A DNA stretch of 7,947 nucleotides from DASXMT01 sp035552655 (GTDB lineage Bacteria; Actinomycetota; Acidimicrobiia; Acidimicrobiales; RAAP-2), in contig DASZLD010000109.1 of the NCBI GenBank assembly GCA_035552655.1, positions 1 to 7,947 on the forward strand, given 5' to 3'. The notes below the pieces were generated by a model. That model was not told the DNA's origin. It saw only the letters and a list, made by a program, of their open reading frames with translations, and made no database searches. Shown piece by piece: positions 1-6,360 of the stretch; position 1 is the stretch's first letter; each line of letters begins with the position of its first letter. The translations under genes were made by a program, and so were the position numbers.

Positions 1-4
1 TCGC

Positions 5-1057
5 TCAGGTCGACGAGGGCCTGATGTCCGGGAGCGTTGTGGCCGGGAGCAGCACGGCCACGTCGGCCAGCGATCGCAGCGTGTCATTGAGATGGGTGCA
101 GGTGCCGACCCCGGTGAGCTCGCGCCGGACCCACCGTCGGAGCTCGGTCAGAGGCATGCCCGCCACCCGGTCGGCACTGGCCACGGCACCGGGGCACTCC
201 ATCCAGGGCAGCACGTGGGCCTGGGCCGCCACCTCGGCGATCCGCCCCGAGCTGCCGTCAACCGTGCCGGTCACCGAGTACTCGTGCACCACCGTCTCCA
301 CCACGTCCTCGTCGGCATGGCTGTCGCGGAAGTGCACATCGAGACGGTGATGACCACCGGGAGCCGACGGGGCCAGCACGTCGAGCCGCCGGCGGCGGCG
401 CATCCCATGCGGGGTCAGGGGCGCCATGGCGTGCCAGGACCAGGGGTCGTCGGGGGACTCGAGGATGGGCGCCGGCGGCCCCATGGGCACAGGGATGTTG
501 CCCGTGGCCCGCACCGTCACCATCATGGTGGCGTCGTGGGCCCAGCCGGAACAGAGGTCGTCCCGGGAGAGGAACTCGGCCGACATGGCGGCCTGGCGCT
601 CGGGGGGTGTGTCGGCCTCTTCGAAGGCACCGGCCCGTTGCATGGCATATCCCGAGACCAGGGTCGCTCCGGGCAGGTCGTCGAGGAGCAGGTACAAGAG
701 CGTGCCCGCCTCCCGCTCTTCGGGGACGGCGTCGTCGACCTGTCGGCGGAATCCGGGACCGACCAGGACACCGAGCAGGGCGCTGAGTGCGGGGACCTCC
801 GGTGTCGTCTCGATGGCGGCCAGGCGGTGCGTGGCCCCATCGATCCGGGCCTCCAGCACGGCCACACCGACCACGTCGGCCGAGCCATCGGGCGCGGTGC
901 GCAGGTCCCGGGCCCGGGCATCGACCAGGAGGTCGCCGTGCAGTCCGTCCGGGCGGGAGGTGTCGATGCTCGAGGTACGGCGGATCGAACCCGGGTGGCG
1001 CGACGGCGTGGACAGGGCGGGGTCGCTCGGTCCCGCGGCTTCGGGGAGCAATAGCAT
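5..1057 (-). CDS. DUF2889 domain protein, function unknown
   Basis: A 350-residue protein that resembles actinobacterial DUF2889 proteins. Recognisable parts are an RRT segment (residues 26-28), an 'RDLRT' strand (50-54), 'LLLDDLPGATLVSGYA' (123-138), 'DVHFRDS' (240-246), 'LPWMECP' (283-289) and, near the C-terminus, 'GTCTHLNDTLRSLADV' (318-333). The Cys/His-rich CTHLND block and Cys288 are the best candidates for a metal or active site, but this is inference, since no biochemical function is established for the family. No signal peptide or membrane segment is visible. The start is ATG at 1057, whose A is the last base of the upstream amidohydrolase stop (TGATG), so the two are probably translationally coupled. 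The same frame stays open upstream to 2116, but that part is an antiparallel shadow of the amidohydrolase and reads as Gly/Arg/Pro-rich nonsense. The stop TGA is at 7-5. Family call is fairly secure; role is not. Confidence 0.85.
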   Translation of the reverse strand: MLLLPEAAGPSDPALSTPSRHPGSIRRTSSIDTSRPDGLHGDLLVDARARDLRTAPDGSADVVGVAVLEARIDGATHRLAAIETTPEVPALSALLGVLVGPGFRRQVDDAVPEEREAGTLLYLLLDDLPGATLVSGYAMQRAGAFEEADTPPERQAAMSAEFLSRDDLCSGWAHDATMMVTVRATGNIPVPMGPPAPILESPDDPWSWHAMAPLTPHGMRRRRRLDVLAPSAPGGHHRLDVHFRDSHADEDVVETVVHEYSVTGTVDGSSGRIAEVAAQAHVLPWMECPGAVASADRVAGMPLTELRRWVRRELTGVGTCTHLNDTLRSLADVAVLLPATTLPDIRPSST

Positions 1058-2769
1058 CAGGCCACCGGCCTGAGCCGCCGGCCGGAACGGGCCCCGGTGG
1101 AGCGACCCTGACGCGTGGCCACCACCCCGTTGACCACACTCATCTCGACGCCCACAGCATCGGTCACCAGGCGCCGTCCACCTTCGGGCTGGTCGTCGAC
1201 GAAGCGGACGCCGGTCGTCCTGATGGCGTCGGGGTCGAACAGGACCAGATCGGCGGCCAGCCCCGGCTGGACCAGACCGCGATCGGTCAGCCCCAGGAGC
1301 CGGGCCTGGTCGCCGGTGAGCTTGGCCACGGCCCGCTCCAGGGTGAGCGCCTTGCGCTCGCGTACCCAGTGCTGCAGGGTCCACACCGCGTAGCAGCTGT
1401 CGGTGTTGGCCAGTATGTGGGCTCCGGCGTCGGAGGCACCGATCATGGCCGCCGGATGGGCCACCAGCTCGGCCACTTCGTCGTCGTCCCCGTTTCGCAT
1501 CACCGTGGCCACCTGCGTATCGAGATCGTCGGCCAGGGCCAGGTCGAGCAGCAGGTCGGTCGGGGCCACTCCCCGCTCGGCCGACAGTGAAGCCAAGTCC
1601 CTGCCTTCGACGTTGGGCTGGCGGGAGTAGCGCACGCCCACGTGCTCCCAACGCCCGGAGAAGACGGGCGACGACGGCATGACCGAACCCTCCTGGCGGA
1701 GGCGCTCCCGGGCGGCAGGGTCGGCGGCCAGCGAGCGAACCCCCGCCGCGCCCTCGGCCCGCACCACCCGCATCAACGTCGGGAGGGAGCGAACGAGGAG
1801 GCCCGGGCTGTCCAGCCGGGTCCACAGCTCGAAGGGACGGGTAGAGATCTGGGGGACCACGGTGACGTCCGGGCGTCGCCCGTCGATGACCAGGTCCATG
1901 ATGGCCACGGCTCCGCCGGGATCCTCGTGGGAGCCGAAGATGGGCCCGACCACCACCGGGCATCCCGAAGCCTGGGCCAGCCGCTGGTGCCAGGCCAGGT
2001 CGGCTACCCGCTCCGCCCTCCCCTGCAGCAGTGCGGCGTTGGCCATGGTGAACAGCCCCGGGCCGGGTCCCTCCCCCAGCACGGCGGCCTGGGCCAGCAG
2101 CTCGTCCTCGCCGCACACCTGCCCGGGCAGTGCCGTCCCTCCCGGTCCGGGGTTCCCCACCACCTGGTCGGTCGAGAAACCGAGGGCGCCGAGCTCGAGT
2201 CCCTGGCGAAGGATGCGCCCCATGGTCTCGATCTCGGCAGGCGACGCGGTACGGGAGTAGGCGTCAGGCACGCCGAGGACCGCGGCCCGGAGCGGGACGT
2301 GCCCGATCTGAAAGGCGTGATTGATGAGCACGTCGAGCTGGTCGAGCCGAGCGCTGTAGGAGGCCAGGTCGTCCCAGTCGAAGGGGACGCCGGCGGTGAT
2401 CGACCGCTCGGGGATCTGCTCGACCGTGCTCATGGCCGCCACCATGTAGGCCTGCGCCTCATCCCCGAGGAGGGGGGCCAATCCGTAGCCGCAATTGGTG
2501 GTCACCACCGTGGTCACCCCGAAGCTCGAGGAGGGGGTCAGGTCGGCGTCCCAGAACAGGTTGGCGTCCAGATGGGTGTGGGGGTCGATGAAGCCCGGCG
2601 ACAACACCAGGTCCCGGCCGTCCACCTCTTCGGCCCCGGCCCCGGCACAGCGACCACCGACGGTCGCGATCAACCCGTCCCGGACGGCCACATCGCCCTC
2701 GATGGGCGGCCCCCCGCTCCCGTCGATGATCACGGTGTTGCGGACGACCAGGTCGTAGGGGGATGCCAT
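1057..2769 (-). CDS. D-aminoacylase-like amidohydrolase (N-acyl-D-amino-acid deacylase family)
   Basis: A 570-residue metal-dependent hydrolase of the amidohydrolase superfamily, closest by pattern to the N-acyl-D-amino-acid deacylase / Amidohydro_3 group common in Actinobacteria. The N-terminal beta-sandwich strand begins 'YDLVVRNTVIIDGSG' (5-19). The metal motif 'GFIDPHTHLD' gives His64 and His66, and 'TNCGYGLAP' (91-99) gives Cys93, the bridging ligand position in D-aminoacylases. 'GASDAGAH' (444-451) gives the probable catalytic Asp447. The closing strand 'ADLVLFDPDAI' is at 506-516. The usual 'SH-K' histidine strand reads 'PVVVGPIFG' (271-279), so the second metal site may be altered. 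Length fits the actinobacterial subgroup, which is longer than classic D-aminoacylases of about 480 residues. The start ATG follows an AGGCGG Shine-Dalgarno-like element. The substrate (N-acyl amino acid, lactam, cyclic imide or other amide) cannot be told from sequence. It is probably cytosolic, as no signal peptide is seen. Confidence 0.88.
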   Translation of the reverse strand: MASPYDLVVRNTVIIDGSGGPPIEGDVAVRDGLIATVGGRCAGAGAEEVDGRDLVLSPGFIDPHTHLDANLFWDADLTPSSSFGVTTVVTTNCGYGLAPLLGDEAQAYMVAAMSTVEQIPERSITAGVPFDWDDLASYSARLDQLDVLINHAFQIGHVPLRAAVLGVPDAYSRTASPAEIETMGRILRQGLELGALGFSTDQVVGNPGPGGTALPGQVCGEDELLAQAAVLGEGPGPGLFTMANAALLQGRAERVADLAWHQRLAQASGCPVVVGPIFGSHEDPGGAVAIMDLVIDGRRPDVTVVPQISTRPFELWTRLDSPGLLVRSLPTLMRVVRAEGAAGVRSLAADPAARERLRQEGSVMPSSPVFSGRWEHVGVRYSRQPNVEGRDLASLSAERGVAPTDLLLDLALADDLDTQVATVMRNGDDDEVAELVAHPAAMIGASDAGAHILANTDSCYAVWTLQHWVRERKALTLERAVAKLTGDQARLLGLTDRGLVQPGLAADLVLFDPDAIRTTGVRFVDDQPEGGRRLVTDAVGVEMSVVNGVVATRQGRSTGARSGRRLRPVA

Positions 2770-2777
2770 CGAGCCGC

Positions 2778-2843
2778 CTAGGCCGCCACGATGGGCGAAG
2801 TCGGGTGCGACACGAGATCAGTGTCGATGACCGGCAGCTTCAT
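2778..2843 (-). CDS. Possible 21-residue leader ORF upstream of the amidohydrolase
   Basis: ATG at 2843-2841 opens a 21-codon frame beginning MKLPVIDTDL and ending VAA, closed by TAG at 2780-2778. AGGGG lies 8 bases before the ATG. The TAG sits inside the AGGCGG element that serves the amidohydrolase, whose ATG is only 8 bases further on. That geometry would allow translational coupling. The peptide shows no regulatory run of a single amino acid. The start 'MKLPVIDTD' superficially resembles N-termini of amidohydrolase-2 proteins, so it could equally be a decayed gene start. It could also be chance, since a 21-codon ORF is not statistically remarkable. Confidence 0.2.
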   Translation of the reverse strand: MKLPVIDTDLVSHPTSPIVAA

Positions 2844-2850
2844 GTCGCAC
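2805..2850 (-). repeat. Overlapping, mutually exclusive inverted repeats before the amidohydrolase
   Basis: GTGCGACA at 2805-2812 is the exact reverse complement of TGTCGCAC at 2843-2850 (8 bp stem, 30-base loop). CGACAC at 2808-2813 also pairs exactly with GTGTCG at 2821-2826 (6 bp stem, 7-base loop). Because 2808-2812 takes part in both, only one stem can form at a time. The long stem covers the start codon region of the small ORF. There is no T-run after either stem, so neither is an intrinsic terminator. A role in translational or attenuation control is inference. Confidence 0.35.
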
Positions 2851-2870
2851 ACCCCTGACGCACCTGGAAG

Positions 2871-2897
2871 AAACGGGCAGACCTACCACACCCGTTT
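2871..2897 (-). terminator. Possible weak terminator after the kinase gene
   Basis: AAACGGG (2871-2877) and CCCGTTT (2891-2897) are perfect 7-bp inverted arms around a 13-base loop. Read on the minus strand the second arm ends in TTT and continues CTTCC. This gives a short T-rich tail about 54 bases past the kinase stop. The stem is short and the loop large for an intrinsic terminator, so it may instead be an operator for the downstream amidohydrolase pair or chance. Confidence 0.35.
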
Positions 2898-2950
2898 TCG
2901 ACGCTAGCCGCATCGACGCCGAGGGAGCACGCCCAGCCGGGGTGGCGCCC

Positions 2951-4003
2951 CTACCCGGCCGTGCCCTTGTAGGTGCTGGAGGCGGCCAGCTCGGCGGCCC
3001 GGGCCATGTTGTCGAGGACGACGGCCCCGAAGGCTTCGAGCTTCGGATCACTACCGGCTCGCTGGAATCCCTGCTCGAGCACGATGGCCAGTTTCCAGCG
3101 GGCCAGCACCAGGTAGTAGTCGAAGTCATCGACCTGCCGTCCGGAACGCTCGGCGTAGAAGGCCAGCAGCTCGCTGCGACTGGGCATGCCCGTGATATCC
3201 ACATAACCACCCTCACCCGTCTCGGCCGACATGTCTTCGGGCCATCCCTGCAGAGCCCAAGCCAGGTCGATCTTGGGGTCACCCACGGTGCCCATCTCCC
3301 AGTCGATGATGGCGGCCAGGCGGGCCGGCGTCCCATGGCGGAACATGACGTTGGCGAACTGGTAGTCGCCGTGCATGATGCCGGGGACGAAGTCGAGGGG
3401 CCGGTGGTTGGCCAGCCAGGCAGTGGCTTCGTTGTAGCCCGGGATCTCGCGACCCTTGATCCGCTCCAGGAAGCGAGTCCAGCGCTCGACTTGTCGATCG
3501 TGGTACCCATCGGGACGGCCGAGATCACCCAGCCCCCTGGCCTGCCAGTCCACCTTTCCCATCTCGACGATGCCATCGATGAGCTCGTAGGCCAGGCCCC
3601 GTCGTTCGGTCACATCGGTGTCATAGGGGGCGGCCCAGCCGCCGAGCGCCATCGGCGACCAACCGTCGACGAAACCCATGATGTAGAAGGTCCGGCCCAG
3701 CACGCTCGGGTCCTTGCACACGGCAATGGCCTCGGTGTGGGGTACGTCGGTACCGGTCAACGCCTCGATGATCCGCCACTCACGCAAGATGCCCTCGTCG
3801 CGCGAAGCGGGGGCGGAGGCGGGCGGTATGCGGAGCGCACCGTGGAGGTCGCCGCGCTGGATCTCGAAGATCTCGTTCTGGCTCCCACCCGAGATGAAGC
3901 TGGCCTCGAGGGGCAGGCCCGCTCCGGGCAGGCCCTCCTTGTCCAGCCAGGCGGCGAGCGAAGCCGAGTCGATGGTCGGGTCGTCAACAGGGTCAGGGGT
4001 CAT
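2951..4003 (-). CDS. APH-fold kinase (phosphotransferase family, ACAD10/11 kinase-domain type)
   Basis: A 350-residue protein with the aminoglycoside-phosphotransferase (APH/choline kinase) fold. Visible landmarks are the glycine-rich strand 'SGGSQNEIFEI' (38-48), Glu75 in the helix after the small lobe, the catalytic loop 'HGDYQFANVMF' (211-221; Asp213, Asn218) and the metal-binding 'IIDWEMGTVGDPKIDLAW' (232-249; Asp234). The conserved RIPP segment (58-61) is where this clade carries Arg rather than the usual kinase Lys. Proteins of this type form the N-terminal domain of ACAD10/ACAD11 and include LvaA, which phosphorylates 4-hydroxyacyl-CoA. Because an ACAD10/11-like dehydrogenase is two genes upstream, an acyl-CoA hydroxyl kinase is a better guess than antibiotic resistance. 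The start ATG at 4003 is supported by GGAGGG 9 bases upstream. The frame runs open further upstream only as a shadow. It lies 65 bases after the MDR stop and is the last gene of the probable operon. Confidence 0.87.
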   Translation of the reverse strand: MTPDPVDDPTIDSASLAAWLDKEGLPGAGLPLEASFISGGSQNEIFEIQRGDLHGALRIPPASAPASRDEGILREWRIIEALTGTDVPHTEAIAVCKDPSVLGRTFYIMGFVDGWSPMALGGWAAPYDTDVTERRGLAYELIDGIVEMGKVDWQARGLGDLGRPDGYHDRQVERWTRFLERIKGREIPGYNEATAWLANHRPLDFVPGIMHGDYQFANVMFRHGTPARLAAIIDWEMGTVGDPKIDLAWALQGWPEDMSAETGEGGYVDITGMPSRSELLAFYAERSGRQVDDFDYYLVLARWKLAIVLEQGFQRAGSDPKLEAFGAVVLDNMARAAELAASSTYKGTAG

Positions 4004-4008
4004 GGTTT

Positions 4009-4017
4009 CGTTTCCCT
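4009..4017 (-). promoter_or_regulatory. Ribosome binding site deciding the kinase start
   Basis: GGAGGG lies here on the minus strand, about 9 bases ahead of ATG 4003, inside the 65-base gap after the MDR gene. It settles the kinase start, because the frame remains open far upstream without a plausible initiator. The nine bases GAAACCATG spanning this start are identical to those at the MDR start (5052-5044). Confidence 0.6.
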
Positions 4018-4068
4018 CCGGTTCCAGGTAGTGCGCGGACTGTGCATCGCTTCGATGGTGATCGACCC

Positions 4069-5046
4069 TCAGGCCGACGGCTCGATGAGGACTTTGCCCG
4101 TGGCCCGACGTTCGGCCAGGTCGGCCAAGGCTCGATGGGCCTGCTCGAGCGGGTAGGCGGCAGAGACGTGGGGCACCACGCGCCCGGTGGCCAGGAGATC
4201 GAGCAGCTCGGACCGGTCGCGGGCGACATCCTCGGGTTGGTTGCGGCCCAGGCCCTCCATGGCGAAGCCGGTGACGATGACGCCCTTCAACAGCACCAGG
4301 TTCAGGGGGATCCGGGGGATCTCTCCGGAGGCGAATCCGACCGACACGAAACGGCCGCCCCAGCGCATGGCTCGAAGGGCCTGCTCCGCAGCGGGGCCGC
4401 CCACGGGATCGACGACCATGTGGGCGCCACCGCCGGTGATCTCCTTGATCCGCTCCTTCAGGTTCTCGGTGGTGTAGTCGATCGCCGCCTCGGCTCCCTT
4501 GTCGAAGCACAGGGCCAGCTTCTCAGGGGTGGAAGCAGCGGCCACCATCCGGGCGCCCAGCGCAGCACCCACCTCGATAGAAGCCAGGCCGACCCCTCCG
4601 GCCGCGCCCAGGACGACCACCCACTCCCCGGGAGCGACCCGGCCGACGGTGCGCAACGCGTGGTAGGCGGTGAGGTGGGCCACCACGGAGGCGGCCGCCG
4701 ACCGGAAGTCCACCGCTGGGTCCACCGGTTGCACCGACGATGCCGGGACGAGGATCTGCTCGGCGAACGCCCCGATGAGGGCAGCCCCCATGACCCGGTC
4801 CCCGACGGCCACCCCGCTCACTCCCGCCCCGACGGCGCTGACCGTTCCGGCGAATTCACTACCCGGGGTGAAGGGAACGGGGACATGGATCTGGTACTGG
4901 TCGGCCACCAGCAGTACGTCGGGGAAGTTGACCGCGGCCGCAGCCACGTCCACCACCACCTGACCGTCGGACGGCGTCGGTCCGGGGATGTCTTCGACCA
5001 CGAGGGTCTCGACCGACCCGTACTGATTGCATCGCAGCGCCCGCAT
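4069..5046 (-). CDS. Zinc-independent NADPH:quinone oxidoreductase-type MDR protein
   Basis: A 325-residue medium-chain dehydrogenase/reductase of the quinone oxidoreductase / enoyl reductase branch. The N-terminal GroES-like domain includes 'AAAAVNFPDVLLVADQYQ' (35-52) and 'PFTPGSEFAGTVSAVG' (58-73). The Rossmann domain has the cofactor loop 'LGAAGGVGLASIEV' (146-159), and the C-terminal part has 'NLVLLKGVIVTGFAMEG' (249-265). The structural and catalytic zinc Cys/His sets of alcohol dehydrogenases are absent, which fits zinc-free QOR-type reductases using NAD(P)H on enones, quinones or enoyl-CoAs. Length is normal for the family. ATG at 5046 is preceded by GGCGG and lies 12 bases after the dehydrogenase stop, so it should be on the same mRNA. 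In this context, reduction of an alpha,beta-unsaturated acyl intermediate is plausible but unproven. Confidence 0.9.
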   Translation of the reverse strand: MRALRCNQYGSVETLVVEDIPGPTPSDGQVVVDVAAAAVNFPDVLLVADQYQIHVPVPFTPGSEFAGTVSAVGAGVSGVAVGDRVMGAALIGAFAEQILVPASSVQPVDPAVDFRSAAASVVAHLTAYHALRTVGRVAPGEWVVVLGAAGGVGLASIEVGAALGARMVAAASTPEKLALCFDKGAEAAIDYTTENLKERIKEITGGGAHMVVDPVGGPAAEQALRAMRWGGRFVSVGFASGEIPRIPLNLVLLKGVIVTGFAMEGLGRNQPEDVARDRSELLDLLATGRVVPHVSAAYPLEQAHRALADLAERRATGKVLIEPSA

Positions 5047-5058
5047 GGTTTCCGCCGC

Positions 5059-6360
5059 TCAGGAGTTACCGACGACGTGCTCGACGTACTGGGCCAGCCG
5101 CTCCCGGGCCGCCTCCCGCTGGGCGGGGAGATGGGCGGTGGGCCACAGGCCCGGAGAGGGCTCGTAGTCCTTCAGGACCTCACGGGCCACGGTGACCTTG
5201 TGCACTTCGGTGGGTCCGTCGACCACGCTCATGACGGGCGCCATCATCCACATGCTGGCGAAGGGCATCTCGTTGGAGACACCGAGCGCCCCGTGGGCGT
5301 GCATGGACCGCCACACCGCATCGTGGACCACCTTGGGCGTGAGGGCCTTGATGGCCGCGATGTTCTTCCGGGTCTTCTGGTAGTCCTTGTACTGGTCGAT
5401 CTCCCACGCCGTGTAGAGGACCAGGAGCCGGAACTGTTGGAGCTCGGCGTAGGAGTCGGCGATGTCGCCCTGCATGAATTGCTTCCGGGCCAGCAGGCTG
5501 CCCTGGGTCTCGCGGCTCAACACCCGCTCGCACATGAGGTCGAGTGCCCGCTGGCAGGTGGCCACCGACCGCATGGCGTGATGCACCCGGCCGCCGCCCA
5601 ACCGGGTCTGGGCGATGGCGAAGGCCTGGCCCTCCCCACCGAGCAAGCTGTCGGCCGGGACGCGGACGTCGTCGTAATGGATCAGGGCGTGCATGCCCTG
5701 GTCCTCGGATTCACCAGCCAGGCCGACGTGGCGGACCATGTCGACGCCGGGGGTGTCGGTGGGGACCAGGAACATGGAGGCGCCCTGATAGACGCTGACG
5801 TCGGGATCGGTGACGCACATGACGATGAGGAAGGCGGCGGTGCGGGCGTTGGAGGAGAAGAACTTCCACCCGTTGATCACCCACTCGTCGCCGTCGCGAA
5901 CGGCCCGACACGTGAACTGCTTGGGGTCCGACCCGGCCTGGGGCTCGGTCATGGAGTAACAGGAGAAGACCTCGCCGTTCAACAGCGGCTGGAGGTATTT
6001 CTCCTTCTGCTCATCGGTCCCGTAGTGGGCGATGATCTCGGCGTTCCCTGTGTCGGGGGCTTGCGTCCCGAACACGATGGGTGCCCAGCCGGAGACGCCG
6101 AGGATCTCGTTCAACAGGGCCAACTTGAGCTGCCCGTAGCCCTTTCCGCCCAGCTCCGGACCGAGGTGGGCGGCCCACAGGTCGTGGTCCCGAACCTCTT
6201 GCTTCATGGGGTCCACGATGGGGCGCAGCTCGTCGTTCAGGGGGTGGAACTGCAGATGGGGATAGAGCAGGTCCAAGGGCTCGACCCGTTCGGTCACGAA
6301 CTGGCGGGCCCAGTCCAGCTTTTCTTGAAACTCGGGCTCGGTAGAGAAGTCCCAGGCCAT
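5059..6360 (-). CDS. Acyl-CoA dehydrogenase, ACAD10/ACAD11-like clade
   Basis: A 433-residue FAD-dependent acyl-CoA dehydrogenase. The alpha-helical N-terminal domain includes 'LGPELGGKGYGQLKLALLNEILG' (66-88). The FAD/substrate motif 'CYSMTEPQAGSDP' is at 134-146, followed by beta-domain 'WVINGWKFFSSNA' (160-172). The signature 'TRLGGGRVHHAMRSV' (252-266) matches the ACAD10/11 type. The C-terminal 'MHAHGALGVSNEMPFA' (353-368) precedes 'VVDGPTEVHKVTVAR' (379-393). Asp381 occupies the position of the catalytic Glu in MCAD-type enzymes ('YEGT'), and the alternative IVD/LCAD Glu position reads Gly, both consistent with the ACAD10/11 clade. ATG at 6360 is chosen because an AAAGGA element sits 7 bases upstream and the protein starts as the family does. 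The 33 further in-frame codons upstream overlap tetR and look non-coding. Its A overlaps the TetR TGA by one base. Confidence 0.92.
   Translation of the reverse strand: MAWDFSTEPEFQEKLDWARQFVTERVEPLDLLYPHLQFHPLNDELRPIVDPMKQEVRDHDLWAAHLGPELGGKGYGQLKLALLNEILGVSGWAPIVFGTQAPDTGNAEIIAHYGTDEQKEKYLQPLLNGEVFSCYSMTEPQAGSDPKQFTCRAVRDGDEWVINGWKFFSSNARTAAFLIVMCVTDPDVSVYQGASMFLVPTDTPGVDMVRHVGLAGESEDQGMHALIHYDDVRVPADSLLGGEGQAFAIAQTRLGGGRVHHAMRSVATCQRALDLMCERVLSRETQGSLLARKQFMQGDIADSYAELQQFRLLVLYTAWEIDQYKDYQKTRKNIAAIKALTPKVVHDAVWRSMHAHGALGVSNEMPFASMWMMAPVMSVVDGPTEVHKVTVAREVLKDYEPSPGLWPTAHLPAQREAARERLAQYVEHVVGNS

Noticed and set aside
1058..2116. The DUF2889 frame stays open upstream to 2116, suggesting a 703-residue protein.
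   Set aside because: The extra segment is antiparallel-frame shadow inside the amidohydrolase, rich in Gly, Arg and Pro with no family pattern; the family-like sequence begins at ATG 1057.
2951..4003. Aminoglycoside resistance gene.
   Set aside because: The kinase shares only the broad APH fold; sequence details and the neighbouring ACAD10/11-like gene favour acyl-CoA metabolism.
4004..4510. Upstream extension of the kinase to 4510.
   Set aside because: It overlaps the MDR gene in another frame and reads as nonsense; ATG 4003 has a good Shine-Dalgarno.
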